Assembly (NCBI GenBank): GCA_029265995.1
Contig: JAJUFM010000004.1
Location: forward strand, 1 to 56,719
Length of the DNA: 56,719 nt
Direction of reading: 5' to 3'
From: Rhodospirillaceae bacterium
Lineage (GTDB): Bacteria > Pseudomonadota > Alphaproteobacteria > Kiloniellales > DSM-21159
The notes under the pieces were generated by a model. That model was not told where the DNA came from and searched no databases. It worked only from the letters and a program-made list of their open reading frames with translations. The position numbers and the translations under genes are program-made. Positions 1-9,537 of the stretch are shown here, one piece after another (the stretch's first letter is position 1; each line of letters begins with the position of its first letter).

Positions 1-1428
1 GGTCTTTCTCGTGTAATCGAGCGCGGAACCAAGGCCATCGACACGCTGCTCAGCTTTGCCCTTTTCTCGATCCTTCCGACCTTTCTTGAGTTAGGCCTCA
101 CCAGCGGCATTCTCTGGTGGCTCTATGGCTGGGAAGTAGCCCTCATCGCCTTTGCCACGGTCGTTATCTACGTCCTCTATACCTATCGAGTGACAGAGTG
201 GCGCGTGCGTCTGCGCCGGGAAATGAATGAAAGCGACCAGCGGGCCAACACGCGCGCCATCGACTCCCTGCTGAACTACGAGACCGTCAAGTATTTCACG
301 GCTGAGGGTCGAGAAGCCCTGCGGCTAGAGGAGGGCTTACGCGCCTATGAACGCGCCGCGATAGCTTCCAAGACGAGCCTGTCTCTGCTCAACATCGGGC
401 AAGCCGCCATTATCGGTACGGGCGTGGCCAGCCTGATGATCCTGGCCGCCGTGCGCGTCCAGGGCGGCGCCATGACCATCGGAGACTTCGTCGCGATCAA
501 CGCCTACATGATGCAGCTCTCTCAACCGCTCAACTTCTTCGGCTTCGTTTATCGGGAGGTAAAGCAAGCGCTGGTCGACATGGAGACCATGTTTTCCCTT
601 TTGCGGGTAGATCAGGAAGTCAGCGATCTCCCCAGCGCGCCCGCCCTTCGGATCAAAGGGGGTCATCTGGAGTTCGACCAGGTTCACTTCGCTTACAGTG
701 CCGACCGACCGATCCTGAAAGGCGTCTCCTTCGACATTCCGCCAGGCAAGACGGTCGCGGTGGTGGGCTCAAGTGGCGCTGGCAAATCGACCCTCTCGCG
801 TCTGCTGTTTCGCTTCTACGATGTGAGCGGCGGCGCGATCCGCATCGACGGGCAGGATATTCGAGAGGTTTCTCAATCGTCGCTGCGCGCAGCGGTCGGC
901 ATCGTCCCACAGGATACGGTGCTCTTTAACGACACGCTGGCCTACAACATCGCCTACGGCAAACCTGGAGCAACCCTGAAGGAGGTCGAGGAGGCTGCCC
1001 GGATCGCGAGCCTCGACCGCTTCGTCGCGCAGCTCCCGGAGGGCTATGACACCATGGTGGGAGAGCGCGGCCTGAAATTGTCAGGCGGCGAAAAGCAGCG
1101 GGTGGCCATTGCTCGCATGGTGCTCAAGCGGCCCGCTCTCATCGTATTCGATGAGGCGACTTCCGCGCTGGATAGCAAAACGGAGCAGGAAATCCTCGAG
1201 GCGCTGCGCGAGGTCAGCCGGGGACGCACGACACTCGTGATCGCCCATCGCCTTTCCACCATCATCGACTCCGACGAAATAGTGGTGCTCGATGCGGGAC
1301 GTGTGGCTGAGCGTGGCACCCACTGGCAGCTGCTGCAGAAGAACGGTCTCTATGCCGCCATGTGGCAAAGGCAGGCGGAGGGTGCTGAAGCGGGCCGAGA
1401 CAATACTCCCCTTGTGGCAGCACACTGA
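1..1428 (+). CDS. Atm1-type ABC exporter (5'-partial)
   Basis: The frame is open from the left edge, so the N-terminus lies outside the window; 475 residues are visible. The first ~210 belong to the ABC exporter membrane domain and contain the stretches NYETVKYF and QLSQPLNFFGFVYREV, typical of the Atm1/HMT1 family. The nucleotide-binding domain follows, with Walker A GSSGAGKS (about 766-789), signature LSGGEKQ (about 1081-1101) and Walker B LIVFDEATSALD (about 1138-1173). Members export glutathione-linked compounds or metal adducts across the inner membrane and support Fe-S or heavy-metal homeostasis; the substrate here is inferred only from the family. The next gene is convergent. Confidence 0.9.
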   Translation, partial: GLSRVIERGTKAIDTLLSFALFSILPTFLELGLTSGILWWLYGWEVALIAFATVVIYVLYTYRVTEWRVRLRREMNESDQRANTRAIDSLLNYETVKYFTAEGREALRLEEGLRAYERAAIASKTSLSLLNIGQAAIIGTGVASLMILAAVRVQGGAMTIGDFVAINAYMMQLSQPLNFFGFVYREVKQALVDMETMFSLLRVDQEVSDLPSAPALRIKGGHLEFDQVHFAYSADRPILKGVSFDIPPGKTVAVVGSSGAGKSTLSRLLFRFYDVSGGAIRIDGQDIREVSQSSLRAAVGIVPQDTVLFNDTLAYNIAYGKPGATLKEVEEAARIASLDRFVAQLPEGYDTMVGERGLKLSGGEKQRVAIARMVLKRPALIVFDEATSALDSKTEQEILEALREVSRGRTTLVIAHRLSTIIDSDEIVVLDAGRVAERGTHWQLLQKNGLYAAMWQRQAEGAEAGRDNTPLVAAH

Positions 1429-1463
1429 GAAAGAAGCTGTGGCCTGAAGTGTCCCCTTCTCTG

Positions 1464-2444
1464 CTAAAGCGGATGCACGCTTTTCTGCGAGCTTCCCGGA
1501 TCTAAAGGCACGCTTCTCGCATCATGCTGCAGTTGCTGGCGCTCAAAGCCGAGCACGACAAAGAGGGCAGCCGCCAAGGGTAGCAGCAGATACAGCAAGC
1601 GGAACACGAGAAGTGCCGCGAGGATGTCTGCGGAATCCATTTCCGGCAGCCCGGTAATGAAGGCAATCTCAAGAACTCCAAGACCGCCAGGCGCATGGGA
1701 CAAGAGAGCCAGGGAGAAGGCAATCAAGAAGATTCCCATGACCGTAAAGAACCCGGGATTGCCCGCTTCGGGCAGCGCGAAGTAGACAATGGCTCCCGCC
1801 GCCACGATCTCCATCGGGCCAATGAGCAATTGCCATGCGGCGATCGAAAGTCGCGGATAGTAGATGGAGAAGTTGCCGATCCGCAGCGGTTTGAAGGTCA
1901 GCGCGCTGCCCAGGATGTAGAGCCCCACCAGGGACAGTAGAAAAAGCCCGCTAAGCGACGAAGCTTCGAGCGGCAAAACATCGATGAAACGTTCGGCGAC
2001 ATTCGGCTGAAAGATCAGCACGAGACCTGTCAGGAGGATCACCCCAAGCACGAAGGTGAAGGAACAGAAGGCAACCAACACCCCCACTTCCGCCGCGCTC
2101 AGCCCCTTGGCCGAGTAGGCTCGGTAACGGACTATCGATCCGGAAAAGACGGAAGCACCGATGTTGTGGGAAAGGGCGTAGGTCGTGAATGAGGTTACCG
2201 TTTTGTAGGTCCAACTGATCCGTCGCCCGAGATGGCGCAGCGCCAGATGATCGTATCCGGCCAGGGCGGCATAGGCCGCCACCGTCGCAAGTCCGCACAA
2301 GAGCCAGCTCGCGCCAGATATGGCAACCAGGCTCTCCCAGAGTTCGTCAAGCGACAGCCCCTGCAGTTCATGGTACAGCAGCCACGCGGAGAACCCCACC
2401 GCGCCGAAACCAACAACCATCCAGCCATAGCGTTTAATCTGCAT
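1464..2444 (-). CDS. UPF0104 / LPG synthase TM-domain protein
   Basis: A 326-residue integral membrane protein with about eight hydrophobic segments and a charged tail. Features such as NIGASVFSGSIVRYRAYS and LLSHAPGGLGVLE match the flippase-like membrane domain shared by YbhN proteins and the N-terminal half of lysylphosphatidylglycerol synthases. The catalytic LPG-synthase domain is absent, so it is probably a lipid-translocating or lipid-handling protein; its substrate is unknown. It starts at an ATG and is transcribed divergently from the S10 peptidase gene. Confidence 0.75.
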   Translation of the reverse strand: MQIKRYGWMVVGFGAVGFSAWLLYHELQGLSLDELWESLVAISGASWLLCGLATVAAYAALAGYDHLALRHLGRRISWTYKTVTSFTTYALSHNIGASVFSGSIVRYRAYSAKGLSAAEVGVLVAFCSFTFVLGVILLTGLVLIFQPNVAERFIDVLPLEASSLSGLFLLSLVGLYILGSALTFKPLRIGNFSIYYPRLSIAAWQLLIGPMEIVAAGAIVYFALPEAGNPGFFTVMGIFLIAFSLALLSHAPGGLGVLEIAFITGLPEMDSADILAALLVFRLLYLLLPLAAALFVVLGFERQQLQHDARSVPLDPGSSQKSVHPL

Positions 2445-2717
2445 GCTTTTGATCTAAAGCTCGCAGCGGCCTTGACTGCTCAAACCACACAGTAGCGCGC
2501 CCTGATGAACCACTTTCCTTCGCTCACGTCTTTTAACAGAAAGCGCCAGAGGACCTAAACCGCCTTGCCACTTCAGCCGAATATGGGCGGTCAAATATGG
2601 TGATAGTCAGGCAGCTTGGGGGACATTTGGTTAATTTCTCGGATGCGCCTGACAGCAATGAAGTCTGGGAAGCTGCTGTCACCCGGAACAAGCTTTAGAT
2701 AATGGGGTTCCCGCAGG

Positions 2718-4289
2718 ATGAGGCTCTTCTGGCAAACAATCCCCGCAGCAAGCGTGAGACGCTTGCGCCCAGTTTTGATCGTCCTGCTTATCCTGCTGCT
2801 CGGGGCTGGCCCGTCCTTCGCCCAGGATGAAGCCGCGACACAGGAGTCGCAGGATTCGACGCAAGATTCGACGACCGTCGGCGCGTCCGAAGGTCAACTG
2901 CCGGATGCCCGGACCACCTCGCAGGCCATTCAGCTCAAGGGAGAGGAGATCCGCTTCACCGCGACCGCCGGCTCTCTGGTGCTGCGCGATGAGGAGCAGA
3001 CGCCAGAGGCAGAGCTCGCCTATATCGCCTACACCAGCGACAGCCATGAGGCGGCAGAGCGGCCGATTACCTTTGCAGTGAACGGGGGACCTGGCGCCGC
3101 CTCCGCCTATCTGCACCTGGGCGTTCTGGGGCCCTGGCTGCTCCCGATGGACGAAGAGAGAATAGTCCCTTCCCAGCCCATCGCGCTTGTCGAGAATTCG
3201 GAGAGCTGGCTGACCTTCACGGATCTGGTCTTCGTCGATCCCGTTGAGACCGGGTTCAGCCGTCTGCTCGATAGCGCGCAAAGCCTGAGACAGCGTTATC
3301 TTTCGGTGGAAGGCGACATCGATGCGCTCGCCCGCTTTGTCACGGACTGGCTGGTGAAGGAAGGCCGGCTGGCCTCGCCCGTCTATTTCGTAGGGGAGAG
3401 CTATGGCGGCTTTCGCGGGCCTCTGCTCGCGGAGGCGCTGCAAACGGATTACGGCATCGGGCTTAGGGGCCTGGTGCTGCTCTCCCCGGTTCTGGACTTC
3501 GGGTGGTGGACGCAGCCAGATCACTCGCCCATGCCCTTACTATCCAGCCTGCCGTCCGTCGCCGCCGCCGGAATGGAACGGGCCGGCAGCTTTTCCGAAG
3601 AGAAGCTCGTGGCGGTAGAAGACTACGCCGCAGGGGACTTCGTGGTGGATCTGCTGCGCGGGGTGCAGGAGGAAGAGGTGCTCGATCGCCTAGCCGACAG
3701 GCTCGCCCAGATCACCCACCTCCCCCGCGAGCTAGTACGCGACCATGAGGGACGTCTCGACATGGAGACCCTGGTTCAGGCGCTAGGGCAAGAGGAAGAC
3801 CGTATTGCCAGCCCTTACGACACCACCATCCTTGGCGATGCGCCGCTGCGGGGAAAGCGTGCAGGCCGGGCGGCGGATCCTGTACTAGACGCCATGACGG
3901 CCCCGCTGACCAGCGCCATGCTGGCGCTCTATCGCGACCGTCTCGAATGGCTGCCGGAGCGGCGATACCACCTGCTGAACCGGAAGGTGAACGGCAACTG
4001 GAGCTGGCGCAGCGGCCGCAGGCAGCCGGAAGCCGTGGGCGCGCTGCAGCGAGTTCTGGCGCTTGATCCCGCGTTCCAGGTGCTGGTGGTGCATGGCTAT
4101 ACCGACCTGGTCACGCCCTACTTCGCCAGCGAGCTGATCCTTCGCCAGCTCCGCGACTTCCCCGATCCGGAGCGGGTGCGACAGGAAAACTACCGCGGCG
4201 GGCACATGTTCTACAGCCGCGCCGCCTCCCGCCGGGCCTTCCGCGACGATGCAGCGGCACTCTACGAGAAGCCGTCATCAGAGCGGTAG
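2718..4289 (+). CDS. Exported S10 serine carboxypeptidase-like protein
   Basis: 523 residues. The N-terminus is a signal peptide (basic start, hydrophobic residues 19-30, probable cleavage after SFA near residue 35), so the enzyme acts in the periplasm or outside. The S10 family features are all present: oxyanion-region VNGGPG (121-126), nucleophile Ser228 in VGESYGG, Asp463 in VVHGYTDLVTP and His496 in RGGHMFY. Family members remove C-terminal residues from peptides; the real substrate is not deducible. A Gln/Ser/Asp-rich linker (about 41-60) follows the signal peptide. No good Shine-Dalgarno precedes the ATG. Its TAG is directly followed by the stop codon of convergent nth, with no spacer. 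Confidence 0.85.
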   Translation: MRLFWQTIPAASVRRLRPVLIVLLILLLGAGPSFAQDEAATQESQDSTQDSTTVGASEGQLPDARTTSQAIQLKGEEIRFTATAGSLVLRDEEQTPEAELAYIAYTSDSHEAAERPITFAVNGGPGAASAYLHLGVLGPWLLPMDEERIVPSQPIALVENSESWLTFTDLVFVDPVETGFSRLLDSAQSLRQRYLSVEGDIDALARFVTDWLVKEGRLASPVYFVGESYGGFRGPLLAEALQTDYGIGLRGLVLLSPVLDFGWWTQPDHSPMPLLSSLPSVAAAGMERAGSFSEEKLVAVEDYAAGDFVVDLLRGVQEEEVLDRLADRLAQITHLPRELVRDHEGRLDMETLVQALGQEEDRIASPYDTTILGDAPLRGKRAGRAADPVLDAMTAPLTSAMLALYRDRLEWLPERRYHLLNRKVNGNWSWRSGRRQPEAVGALQRVLALDPAFQVLVVHGYTDLVTPYFASELILRQLRDFPDPERVRQENYRGGHMFYSRAASRRAFRDDAAALYEKPSSER

Positions 4290-4925
4290 TTAGGCCACCG
4301 TCTTGTCCTTGTAGGCACAGAGATCCTCGACAATACAGCGGGGGCAATCGGGCTTGCGCGCCTTGCAGACGTAGCGCCCATGGAGAATGAGCCAGTGGTG
4401 GGCGTGCAGGCGCCGGTCGGCCGGCACTACCTTTTCCAGCTTCTTCTCCACGTCGAGCACCGTCTTGCCCGGCGCAAGGCCGGTACGATTGGAAACGCGA
4501 AAAATATGGGTATCGACCGCGATGGTGGGCTGCCCAAAGGCAATGTTCAGGACAACGTTGGCCGTCTTGCGCCCGACGCCGGGAAGCTTTTCCAGCACCG
4601 CACGCTCCCGAGGTACCTCGCCGCCATGCTCTTCGACGAGGATCCGCGACAGGGCAATGACGTTCTTCGCCTTGGTGTTGAACAGGCCAATCGTGCGGAT
4701 ATGCTGCCTTACAGCCTCCTCCCCAAGCGCAAGCATCTTCTCCGGCGTGTCGGCAACCGCAAAGAGTCCGCGCGTCGCCTTGTTCACGCCGACGTCGGTG
4801 GCCTGGGCAGAAAGCACCACCGCGACCAACAGGGTATAGGGATTGCTGTACTCCAATTCGCCCTTGGGCTCGGGGTTCGCCGCTGCCAGGCGGTCAAAGA
4901 AGGTAACGACGTCGGCCTTGCGCAT
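4290..4925 (-). CDS. nth: Endonuclease III
   Basis: 211 residues, the normal size for this base-excision repair DNA glycosylase/AP lyase that removes oxidised pyrimidines. The helix-hairpin-helix KLPGVGRKTANVV (about 113-125) carries the catalytic Lys120, and Asp138 follows in IAVDTHIFRV. The C-terminal [4Fe-4S] ligands Cys187, Cys194, Cys197 and Cys203 have the classic C-x6-C-x2-C-x5-C spacing. It ends exactly against the end of the convergent S10 peptidase gene and is divergent from the DUF2244 gene. Confidence 0.97.
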   Translation of the reverse strand: MRKADVVTFFDRLAAANPEPKGELEYSNPYTLLVAVVLSAQATDVGVNKATRGLFAVADTPEKMLALGEEAVRQHIRTIGLFNTKAKNVIALSRILVEEHGGEVPRERAVLEKLPGVGRKTANVVLNIAFGQPTIAVDTHIFRVSNRTGLAPGKTVLDVEKKLEKVVPADRRLHAHHWLILHGRYVCKARKPDCPRCIVEDLCAYKDKTVA

Positions 4926-4982
4926 CAGGTACTTCTATCTCCATGGGGAAGCTTGGCGAGGATTGGTCACCGATATGATCTG

Positions 4983-5011
4983 TTGGCGCACCACGCGGAC
5001 AAGCCTATCCT
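4983..5011 (+). promoter_or_regulatory. Predicted promoter of the DUF2244 gene
   Basis: TTGGCG (4983-4988) and TATCCT (5006-5011) are separated by 17 bp. The expected start of transcription, about 7 nt after the -10 box, falls on the A of the ATG at 5018, which would give a leaderless mRNA. This agrees with the lack of any Shine-Dalgarno before that ATG. The call is a pattern match only. Confidence 0.45.
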
Positions 5012-5017
5012 ACTGAC

Positions 5018-5515
5018 ATGAGCAGTTCACCTCATGCCATAGCGGGGGAACAGGAGGCCATCTTTGACGCCATTCTGACGCCCTACCGCAGCCTGTCGCC
5101 CAAGGCCTTTCTTCTTCTGATGTGCGGCCTGGCGGCGCTCGGTTTCTGTCTGAGCCTGGTCTTCTTCCTGAACGGCGCTTGGCCCGTCATCGGCTTCATG
5201 GGGGTCGAATGGTTCCTGCTCTACCTCGCCTTCCGCATCAATTATCGGCGGGCCAAGAACTATGAAAGCCTGGTGCTGACTCGAGACAAGCTGGAAGTTC
5301 AACGGGTAGATCACTGGGGGCGCGAGCAACGTTGGAGCTTTCAGCCCTATTGGCTGCAGGTACAGCTGCTGCCAGCCGACGCCCCAGACCCTGATCTCGC
5401 TCTCACCAGCCATGGGCGGAGCATGATCATTGGTGGCTTTCTTGCCCCTGAGGAAAGAAAGAGTCTGGCCGCCGCCCTTAACAGCGCGCTGGCCCGCGTG
5501 CGGAGCGGTACCTAG
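5018..5515 (+). CDS. DUF2244 family membrane protein
   Basis: 165 residues. Two adjacent transmembrane segments (about 30-50 and 53-72) precede a soluble region with REQRWSFQPYWLQVQL, the pattern of the DUF2244 integral membrane family common in Alphaproteobacteria. The function is unknown. No ribosome binding site precedes the ATG, and a promoter-like pair sits so close upstream that translation may be leaderless. It is divergent from nth and convergent with the DUF1467 gene. Confidence 0.8.
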   Translation: MSSSPHAIAGEQEAIFDAILTPYRSLSPKAFLLLMCGLAALGFCLSLVFFLNGAWPVIGFMGVEWFLLYLAFRINYRRAKNYESLVLTRDKLEVQRVDHWGREQRWSFQPYWLQVQLLPADAPDPDLALTSHGRSMIIGGFLAPEERKSLAAALNSALARVRSGT

Positions 5516-5543
5516 CTTTTGGTCGGGAGCGAGACGATCCGCG

Positions 5544-5789
5544 CTAAAACTCCACCATATCGCGGAATGAGATGATGTTCATCGTCACCACGACGTAGAT
5601 CGCGATCCAGATTACGATCGAGATCAGCGTGGTGATCAGTGCCTTGCGCCAGAGCATCGGCTTTTCCGGCGCGCCGCGCTCGTGTCCTTCCTCAGGATTC
5701 TCGACCGGCCGAACGCCCCACGGCAGGACCGTGAAAAGCACCAGCCACCAGACACAGATGAAGACGACGATGCCGTTTACCCAAGTCAT
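5544..5789 (-). CDS. DUF1467 family small membrane protein
   Basis: 81 residues with two transmembrane helices (about 5-25 and 53-75) around a charged loop. The start MTWVNGIVVFICVWWLVLF and the motif LPWGVRP are characteristic of DUF1467, a small alphaproteobacterial family of unknown function usually found directly after the methylmalonyl-CoA epimerase gene, as here (12 bp gap). It is probably the last gene of the long nuo-birA-coaX-rnj-mce transcription unit. Confidence 0.85.
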   Translation of the reverse strand: MTWVNGIVVFICVWWLVLFTVLPWGVRPVENPEEGHERGAPEKPMLWRKALITTLISIVIWIAIYVVVTMNIISFRDMVEF

Positions 5790-5801
5790 GTCGAACCGCG
5801 C

Positions 5802-6206
5802 CTAGACCTGTTCCAACTCGACGAGGGTGCCGCAAAAATTCTTGGGGTGCAGAAAGAGCACCGGCTTGCCGTGCGCCCCGATCTTCGGCTCTCCATCGCC
5901 CAGTACCCGCGCGCCTTGCGACTTGAGCTTGTCGCGCGCTGCCAGAATATCCTCGACCTCATAGCAGACATGATGGACGCCGCCACTGGGATTGCGCTCC
6001 AGAAAGGCCTGGATCGGCGATGCATCGCCCAGTGGCTGCAGCAGTTCGATCTTGGTATTTGGCAGTTCCACGAAGACCACCGTGACACCATGATCCGGCT
6101 CCTCCTGCGGCGCCGATACCCGCGCCCCGAGAGTGTCACGGTAAATGGCCGTTGCTGCCGCAAGGTCCGGCACCGCGATGGCTACGTGGTTGAGACGACC
6201 GATCAT
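5802..6206 (-). CDS. mce: Methylmalonyl-CoA epimerase
   Basis: 134 residues of the VOC (glyoxalase-like) fold that interconverts (R)- and (S)-methylmalonyl-CoA in propionyl-CoA metabolism. Metal-binding candidates are His in GRLNHVAIAV, His in GGVHHVCYEV and the terminal Glu in GTLVELEQV. I chose the ATG at 6206 because GAGGAGG lies just upstream with good spacing. An in-frame TTG at 6233 would add nine residues but overlaps the rnj stop and has no better signal. Confidence 0.93.
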   Translation of the reverse strand: MIGRLNHVAIAVPDLAAATAIYRDTLGARVSAPQEEPDHGVTVVFVELPNTKIELLQPLGDASPIQAFLERNPSGGVHHVCYEVEDILAARDKLKSQGARVLGDGEPKIGAHGKPVLFLHPKNFCGTLVELEQV

Positions 6207-6229
6207 TTGTCCTCCTCGTCGCTCCGGTC

Positions 6230-7924
6230 TCAATCGAGCCGGATCAACTGAACCTCGACAATCGGCTTCTTGCCGAGTTCACGCTGCAAGGCGCGGCGAA
6301 CCGCCACGCGCAAGGCCTCCTGCAGGATGCCGTCCTGCCGCCTCTCGTGGCGAGATAGCTTATGAAGCGCGCTTTCGATCGCCTGGGCTGCCGCGGCCTC
6401 GACCTCAGGCTCTTCCTCGGCATCATAGAGACCCTGCGCCGCAAAGCGCGGCTCGACCAGCAAGCCGCCCGCACGATCGACGACCACCGCGACCGCTACC
6501 GATCCGTTATAGACCATCCGCCGACGGTGGCGCAGTACCGGCGAACCCACCGGCCGCAGCACTTTCCCATCTACCGCCAGCCGCCCCGCATGAACGTTGT
6601 CGACGATGCGCGCAGGGCCAGGCGCAAGCTGGATCATCGCTCCATTGCTGCCGATCACCGTCTCTGGCACCTGGCAACGCCGAGCCAGTTCGGCGTGAGC
6701 ATGCAGATGCCGTGTCTCACCATGCACCGGGATCGCAACCTTCGGCTTCACCCACTGATACATGTCGATCAATTCCTCACGGCAAGGGTGACCTGAAACG
6801 TGGATCGGATCTTCTTCTCCCGCGGTCACGATCTCGATACCCCGCTGGGCCAGCAGGTTGTAGAGAGCCTGAATCGACTTTTCGTTTCCTGGAATGACAC
6901 GCGAGGAAAAGAGAACAGCGTCCCCAGGCGCCAATGTCACTTCCGGGTGATCGTCGTTGGCAATGCGCCAAAGAGCGGCGCGGGGTTCTCCCTGGCTGCC
7001 GGTACAGAGAAGAAGAACTTCCTCTCGCGGCAGGTAGCCAATGTCGCGAACATCGAGAAGGGGCGGTATGTCTGTCAAATAGCCGGCGTCCCGCGCTGCC
7101 GCCACGATGCGATGCATCGAGCGCCCCACAAGGGCGACGCGCCGGCCCTGCGCCTCTGCCACCCGCATGACCGTTTCAAGGCGCGCGACGTTGCTGGCGA
7201 AGCAGGCGACCGCAACACGGTTCTTCATGCGCCCCACGACCTTCTCAAGCGCCTCACGCACGTCCACTTCGGATCCGGCGCGCCCTGGGTCCAAGGCGTT
7301 GGTGCTGTCGCACACCATCGCCAGAACCCCTTCCTTCGCGATTTCGCGCAGGCGCTGGTCGTCGTAGTCCTCTCCTACCAGCGGGTCCGGGTCGAGCTTC
7401 CAGTCGCCCGTATGCACCACTGTGCCGCAGCTGGTGCGGATGATCAGCGCGTTTGGCTCTGGGATCGAATGGGTGAGCGTGACCAGTTCGATGTCGAAGG
7501 GCCCGAGGGTGAAGCGGCTGGACAAGGGAATTTCGATGATCTCTGGCGGGTCGTCCACGCGGTCATCGGCGAGCTTGCGGCGGAGCAGGGCCGCCGTGAA
7601 GGGCGTCGCATAGATCGGGCAGCGCAGGTACTTCCAGAGGTAAGGGACAGCGCCGAGATGGTCTTCATGACCGTGGGTCAGCACCAAACCCACGAGGTCA
7701 TCCGCCCGCTCAACGATAAAATCGGGATCGGGCATTACCACCTCGATCCCGGGCAGGTCATGCTCGCCGAAGGCCACCCCCAGATCGACCATCAGCCATT
7801 TGCCTGCATGGCCGTAGAGATTGAGGTTCATCCCGATCTCTCCGGTGCCACCAAGCGGCAAGAAGAAAAGCTCCTCCTTCTGTGGGGTTCTGGGATCGGC
7901 GATACGTTCAAGCTTCGGACTCAT
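6230..7924 (-). CDS. rnj: Ribonuclease J
   Basis: 564 residues from the chosen start. It is a metallo-beta-lactamase/beta-CASP RNase acting in mRNA decay and rRNA maturation. The zinc motif HGHEDH is at about 84-89, preceded by PLGGTGEIGMN; the beta-CASP region holds SGHPCREE and VKPKVAIPVHGE. An in-frame ATG at 8008 would extend it into coaX, but the ATG at 7924 has GAGGTG upstream and gives the usual family length. It lies between coaX and mce in the conserved alphaproteobacterial order. Confidence 0.95.
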   Translation of the reverse strand: MSPKLERIADPRTPQKEELFFLPLGGTGEIGMNLNLYGHAGKWLMVDLGVAFGEHDLPGIEVVMPDPDFIVERADDLVGLVLTHGHEDHLGAVPYLWKYLRCPIYATPFTAALLRRKLADDRVDDPPEIIEIPLSSRFTLGPFDIELVTLTHSIPEPNALIIRTSCGTVVHTGDWKLDPDPLVGEDYDDQRLREIAKEGVLAMVCDSTNALDPGRAGSEVDVREALEKVVGRMKNRVAVACFASNVARLETVMRVAEAQGRRVALVGRSMHRIVAAARDAGYLTDIPPLLDVRDIGYLPREEVLLLCTGSQGEPRAALWRIANDDHPEVTLAPGDAVLFSSRVIPGNEKSIQALYNLLAQRGIEIVTAGEEDPIHVSGHPCREELIDMYQWVKPKVAIPVHGETRHLHAHAELARRCQVPETVIGSNGAMIQLAPGPARIVDNVHAGRLAVDGKVLRPVGSPVLRHRRRMVYNGSVAVAVVVDRAGGLLVEPRFAAQGLYDAEEEPEVEAAAAQAIESALHKLSRHERRQDGILQEALRVAVRRALQRELGKKPIVEVQLIRLD

Positions 7925-7979
7925 GCCCACCTCGTGAGAACTGTTATGGCCTCCCTTCCCTTCAGGGTTGGCGCGCTGC

Positions 7980-8759
7980 TCAAGCCGAACGCGCGCGGTG
8001 GCCTTCATAGAGGAGCCGGACGCCGCGCAGTGTCAGGTCCAGATCCACGTGATGGATGGCTTCGCAAACCGATTCGAAGAGAGGCGCAAGGCCGCCCGTG
8101 GCAATCACCTTGTGCTGGCACTGGCGCTCCTTGTCGATGCGGACGATGAGCCCTTCGATGAGCGCCACATACCCCCAGAAAACGCCGGACTGCATGGCCG
8201 AGACGGTATCATCCCCAACCACTTGCGGCGGCTTTCCGACGGGGATGCGGGGCAAGCGCGCCGCCGCCATATAGAGCGCCTCCAGGGAAAGGTTCACGCC
8301 CGGCGCGATCACGCCTCCGCTATAGCCGCCGTCGGAATCGATCACGTCGAAGGTCGTCGCTGTTCCGAAGTCGACGATAATCAAGGGGCCTGAGTAACGC
8401 GCGTGGGCTGCCTTGGCATTTGCCAGGCGGTCGGCGCCAACCTGATCGGGGCGCGAGATGCGTACCGGTATGTTCGCGCTTGCCAGCATTTCGTGAACGC
8501 TGATTGGTTCGCAGCCCAAATAGTTGCGGCTCAAGAGCTGCAGCGCTCGATCCGCCGCCGGCACAACATTGGAAAGCGCAACCGCCGTGACGTCGTCTGG
8601 GCCGAGATCCACCAGCCGCATGAGTTGCGTCAGCCAGACGGCGTACTCGTCGCTGGTGCGGCGAGGGTCGCTGGAGCAGCGCCACTCCCCGACCAACTTC
8701 TCTCCCTCATAGATCGCAAAAACGCCGTTGGTGTTGCCGTTATCGATCACCAGCAACAT
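7980..8759 (-). CDS. coaX: Type III pantothenate kinase
   Basis: 259 residues. This enzyme phosphorylates pantothenate in the first step of coenzyme A synthesis. The N-terminal phosphate loop DNGNTN (6-11), the GADRLANA segment and DFGTATTFDVI are the ASKHA-fold motifs of the CoaX type. Its start overlaps the end of birA by 20 bp, suggesting coupled translation. Confidence 0.95.
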   Translation of the reverse strand: MLLVIDNGNTNGVFAIYEGEKLVGEWRCSSDPRRTSDEYAVWLTQLMRLVDLGPDDVTAVALSNVVPAADRALQLLSRNYLGCEPISVHEMLASANIPVRISRPDQVGADRLANAKAAHARYSGPLIIVDFGTATTFDVIDSDGGYSGGVIAPGVNLSLEALYMAAARLPRIPVGKPPQVVGDDTVSAMQSGVFWGYVALIEGLIVRIDKERQCQHKVIATGGLAPLFESVCEAIHHVDLDLTLRGVRLLYEGHRARSA

Positions 8760-9537
8760 GGCCTTGCTCCGTCAAGTAGACCTCGCCGCTGGAGATACGG
8801 CGTTGATTACCGCCCTCCATCTCCAGAAGAAGACAGCCATCGTCGTCCAGATCCACGAAACGCCCGGACAGGGTTTCAGTCGGCAGGCGCACCTCGATCT
8901 GCTCCCCCAGGCCGGCCGCATGGCGAAGCCAGGTCTTGCGAACCGGCGCGAAGCCGTCATCTATCCAGCGGCTAACGCGGGAAAGAAAATGACGGCCGAA
9001 GGCTTCCAGGAGATCGGCCGCAGTGACGTCCTTGGGCACGCCTTCGTAATGCATGCTTGTTGCCGTCCGGCCGAGGTCGACTGGGAAGTGGGCCACATTC
9101 ACGCCGCAGCCGAGCAGGAGAAACTCGAGCTCTCCATCGGCAGCCGCGCGAGATTCCAGAAGAATGCCGGCAACTTTGTTGCCCTGCAGCAGAACATCGT
9201 TCGGCCACTTGTAGGTGACTTCGATAGGCGGAGAGACAGTGCCGATGGCCTCTCCCATCGCCACGGCCGCGATAAAGCTGATCTGCGCGGCCTCTGCCAG
9301 GGGGACTTCAGGCCGGAGGATCAAGGTGAAATGGAGGTTCCCACGCGGGCTATGCCAGCTCTTGCCAAGGCGCCCACGCCCACTGGTTTGTTCCAGCGCC
9401 CAGACGAGGGTGCCCTCTTCGGCCCCCTCCTCCGCAAGGCGCCGCGCCTCGTCCATCGTCGAGCCAACTGACTCGAGCGCCACCAGCCGGTAGACGGGTG
9501 GCAGTTTAGGTCCTTCCCGCTGTTCCGGCGCGCTCAT
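8740..9537 (-). CDS. birA: Biotin--[acetyl-CoA carboxylase] ligase
   Basis: 265 residues. It activates biotin with ATP and attaches it to carrier-protein lysines. The biotinyl-AMP loop GRGRLGKSW (53-61) and KWPNDVL (110-116) are clear, and a C-terminal SH3-like domain follows. There is no N-terminal helix-turn-helix, so this is a monofunctional ligase and not a biotin-operon repressor. Its ATG overlaps the nuoN stop codon as ATGA. Confidence 0.95.
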   Translation of the reverse strand: MSAPEQREGPKLPPVYRLVALESVGSTMDEARRLAEEGAEEGTLVWALEQTSGRGRLGKSWHSPRGNLHFTLILRPEVPLAEAAQISFIAAVAMGEAIGTVSPPIEVTYKWPNDVLLQGNKVAGILLESRAAADGELEFLLLGCGVNVAHFPVDLGRTATSMHYEGVPKDVTAADLLEAFGRHFLSRVSRWIDDGFAPVRKTWLRHAAGLGEQIEVRLPTETLSGRFVDLDDDGCLLLEMEGGNQRRISSGEVYLTEQGHVAGDR

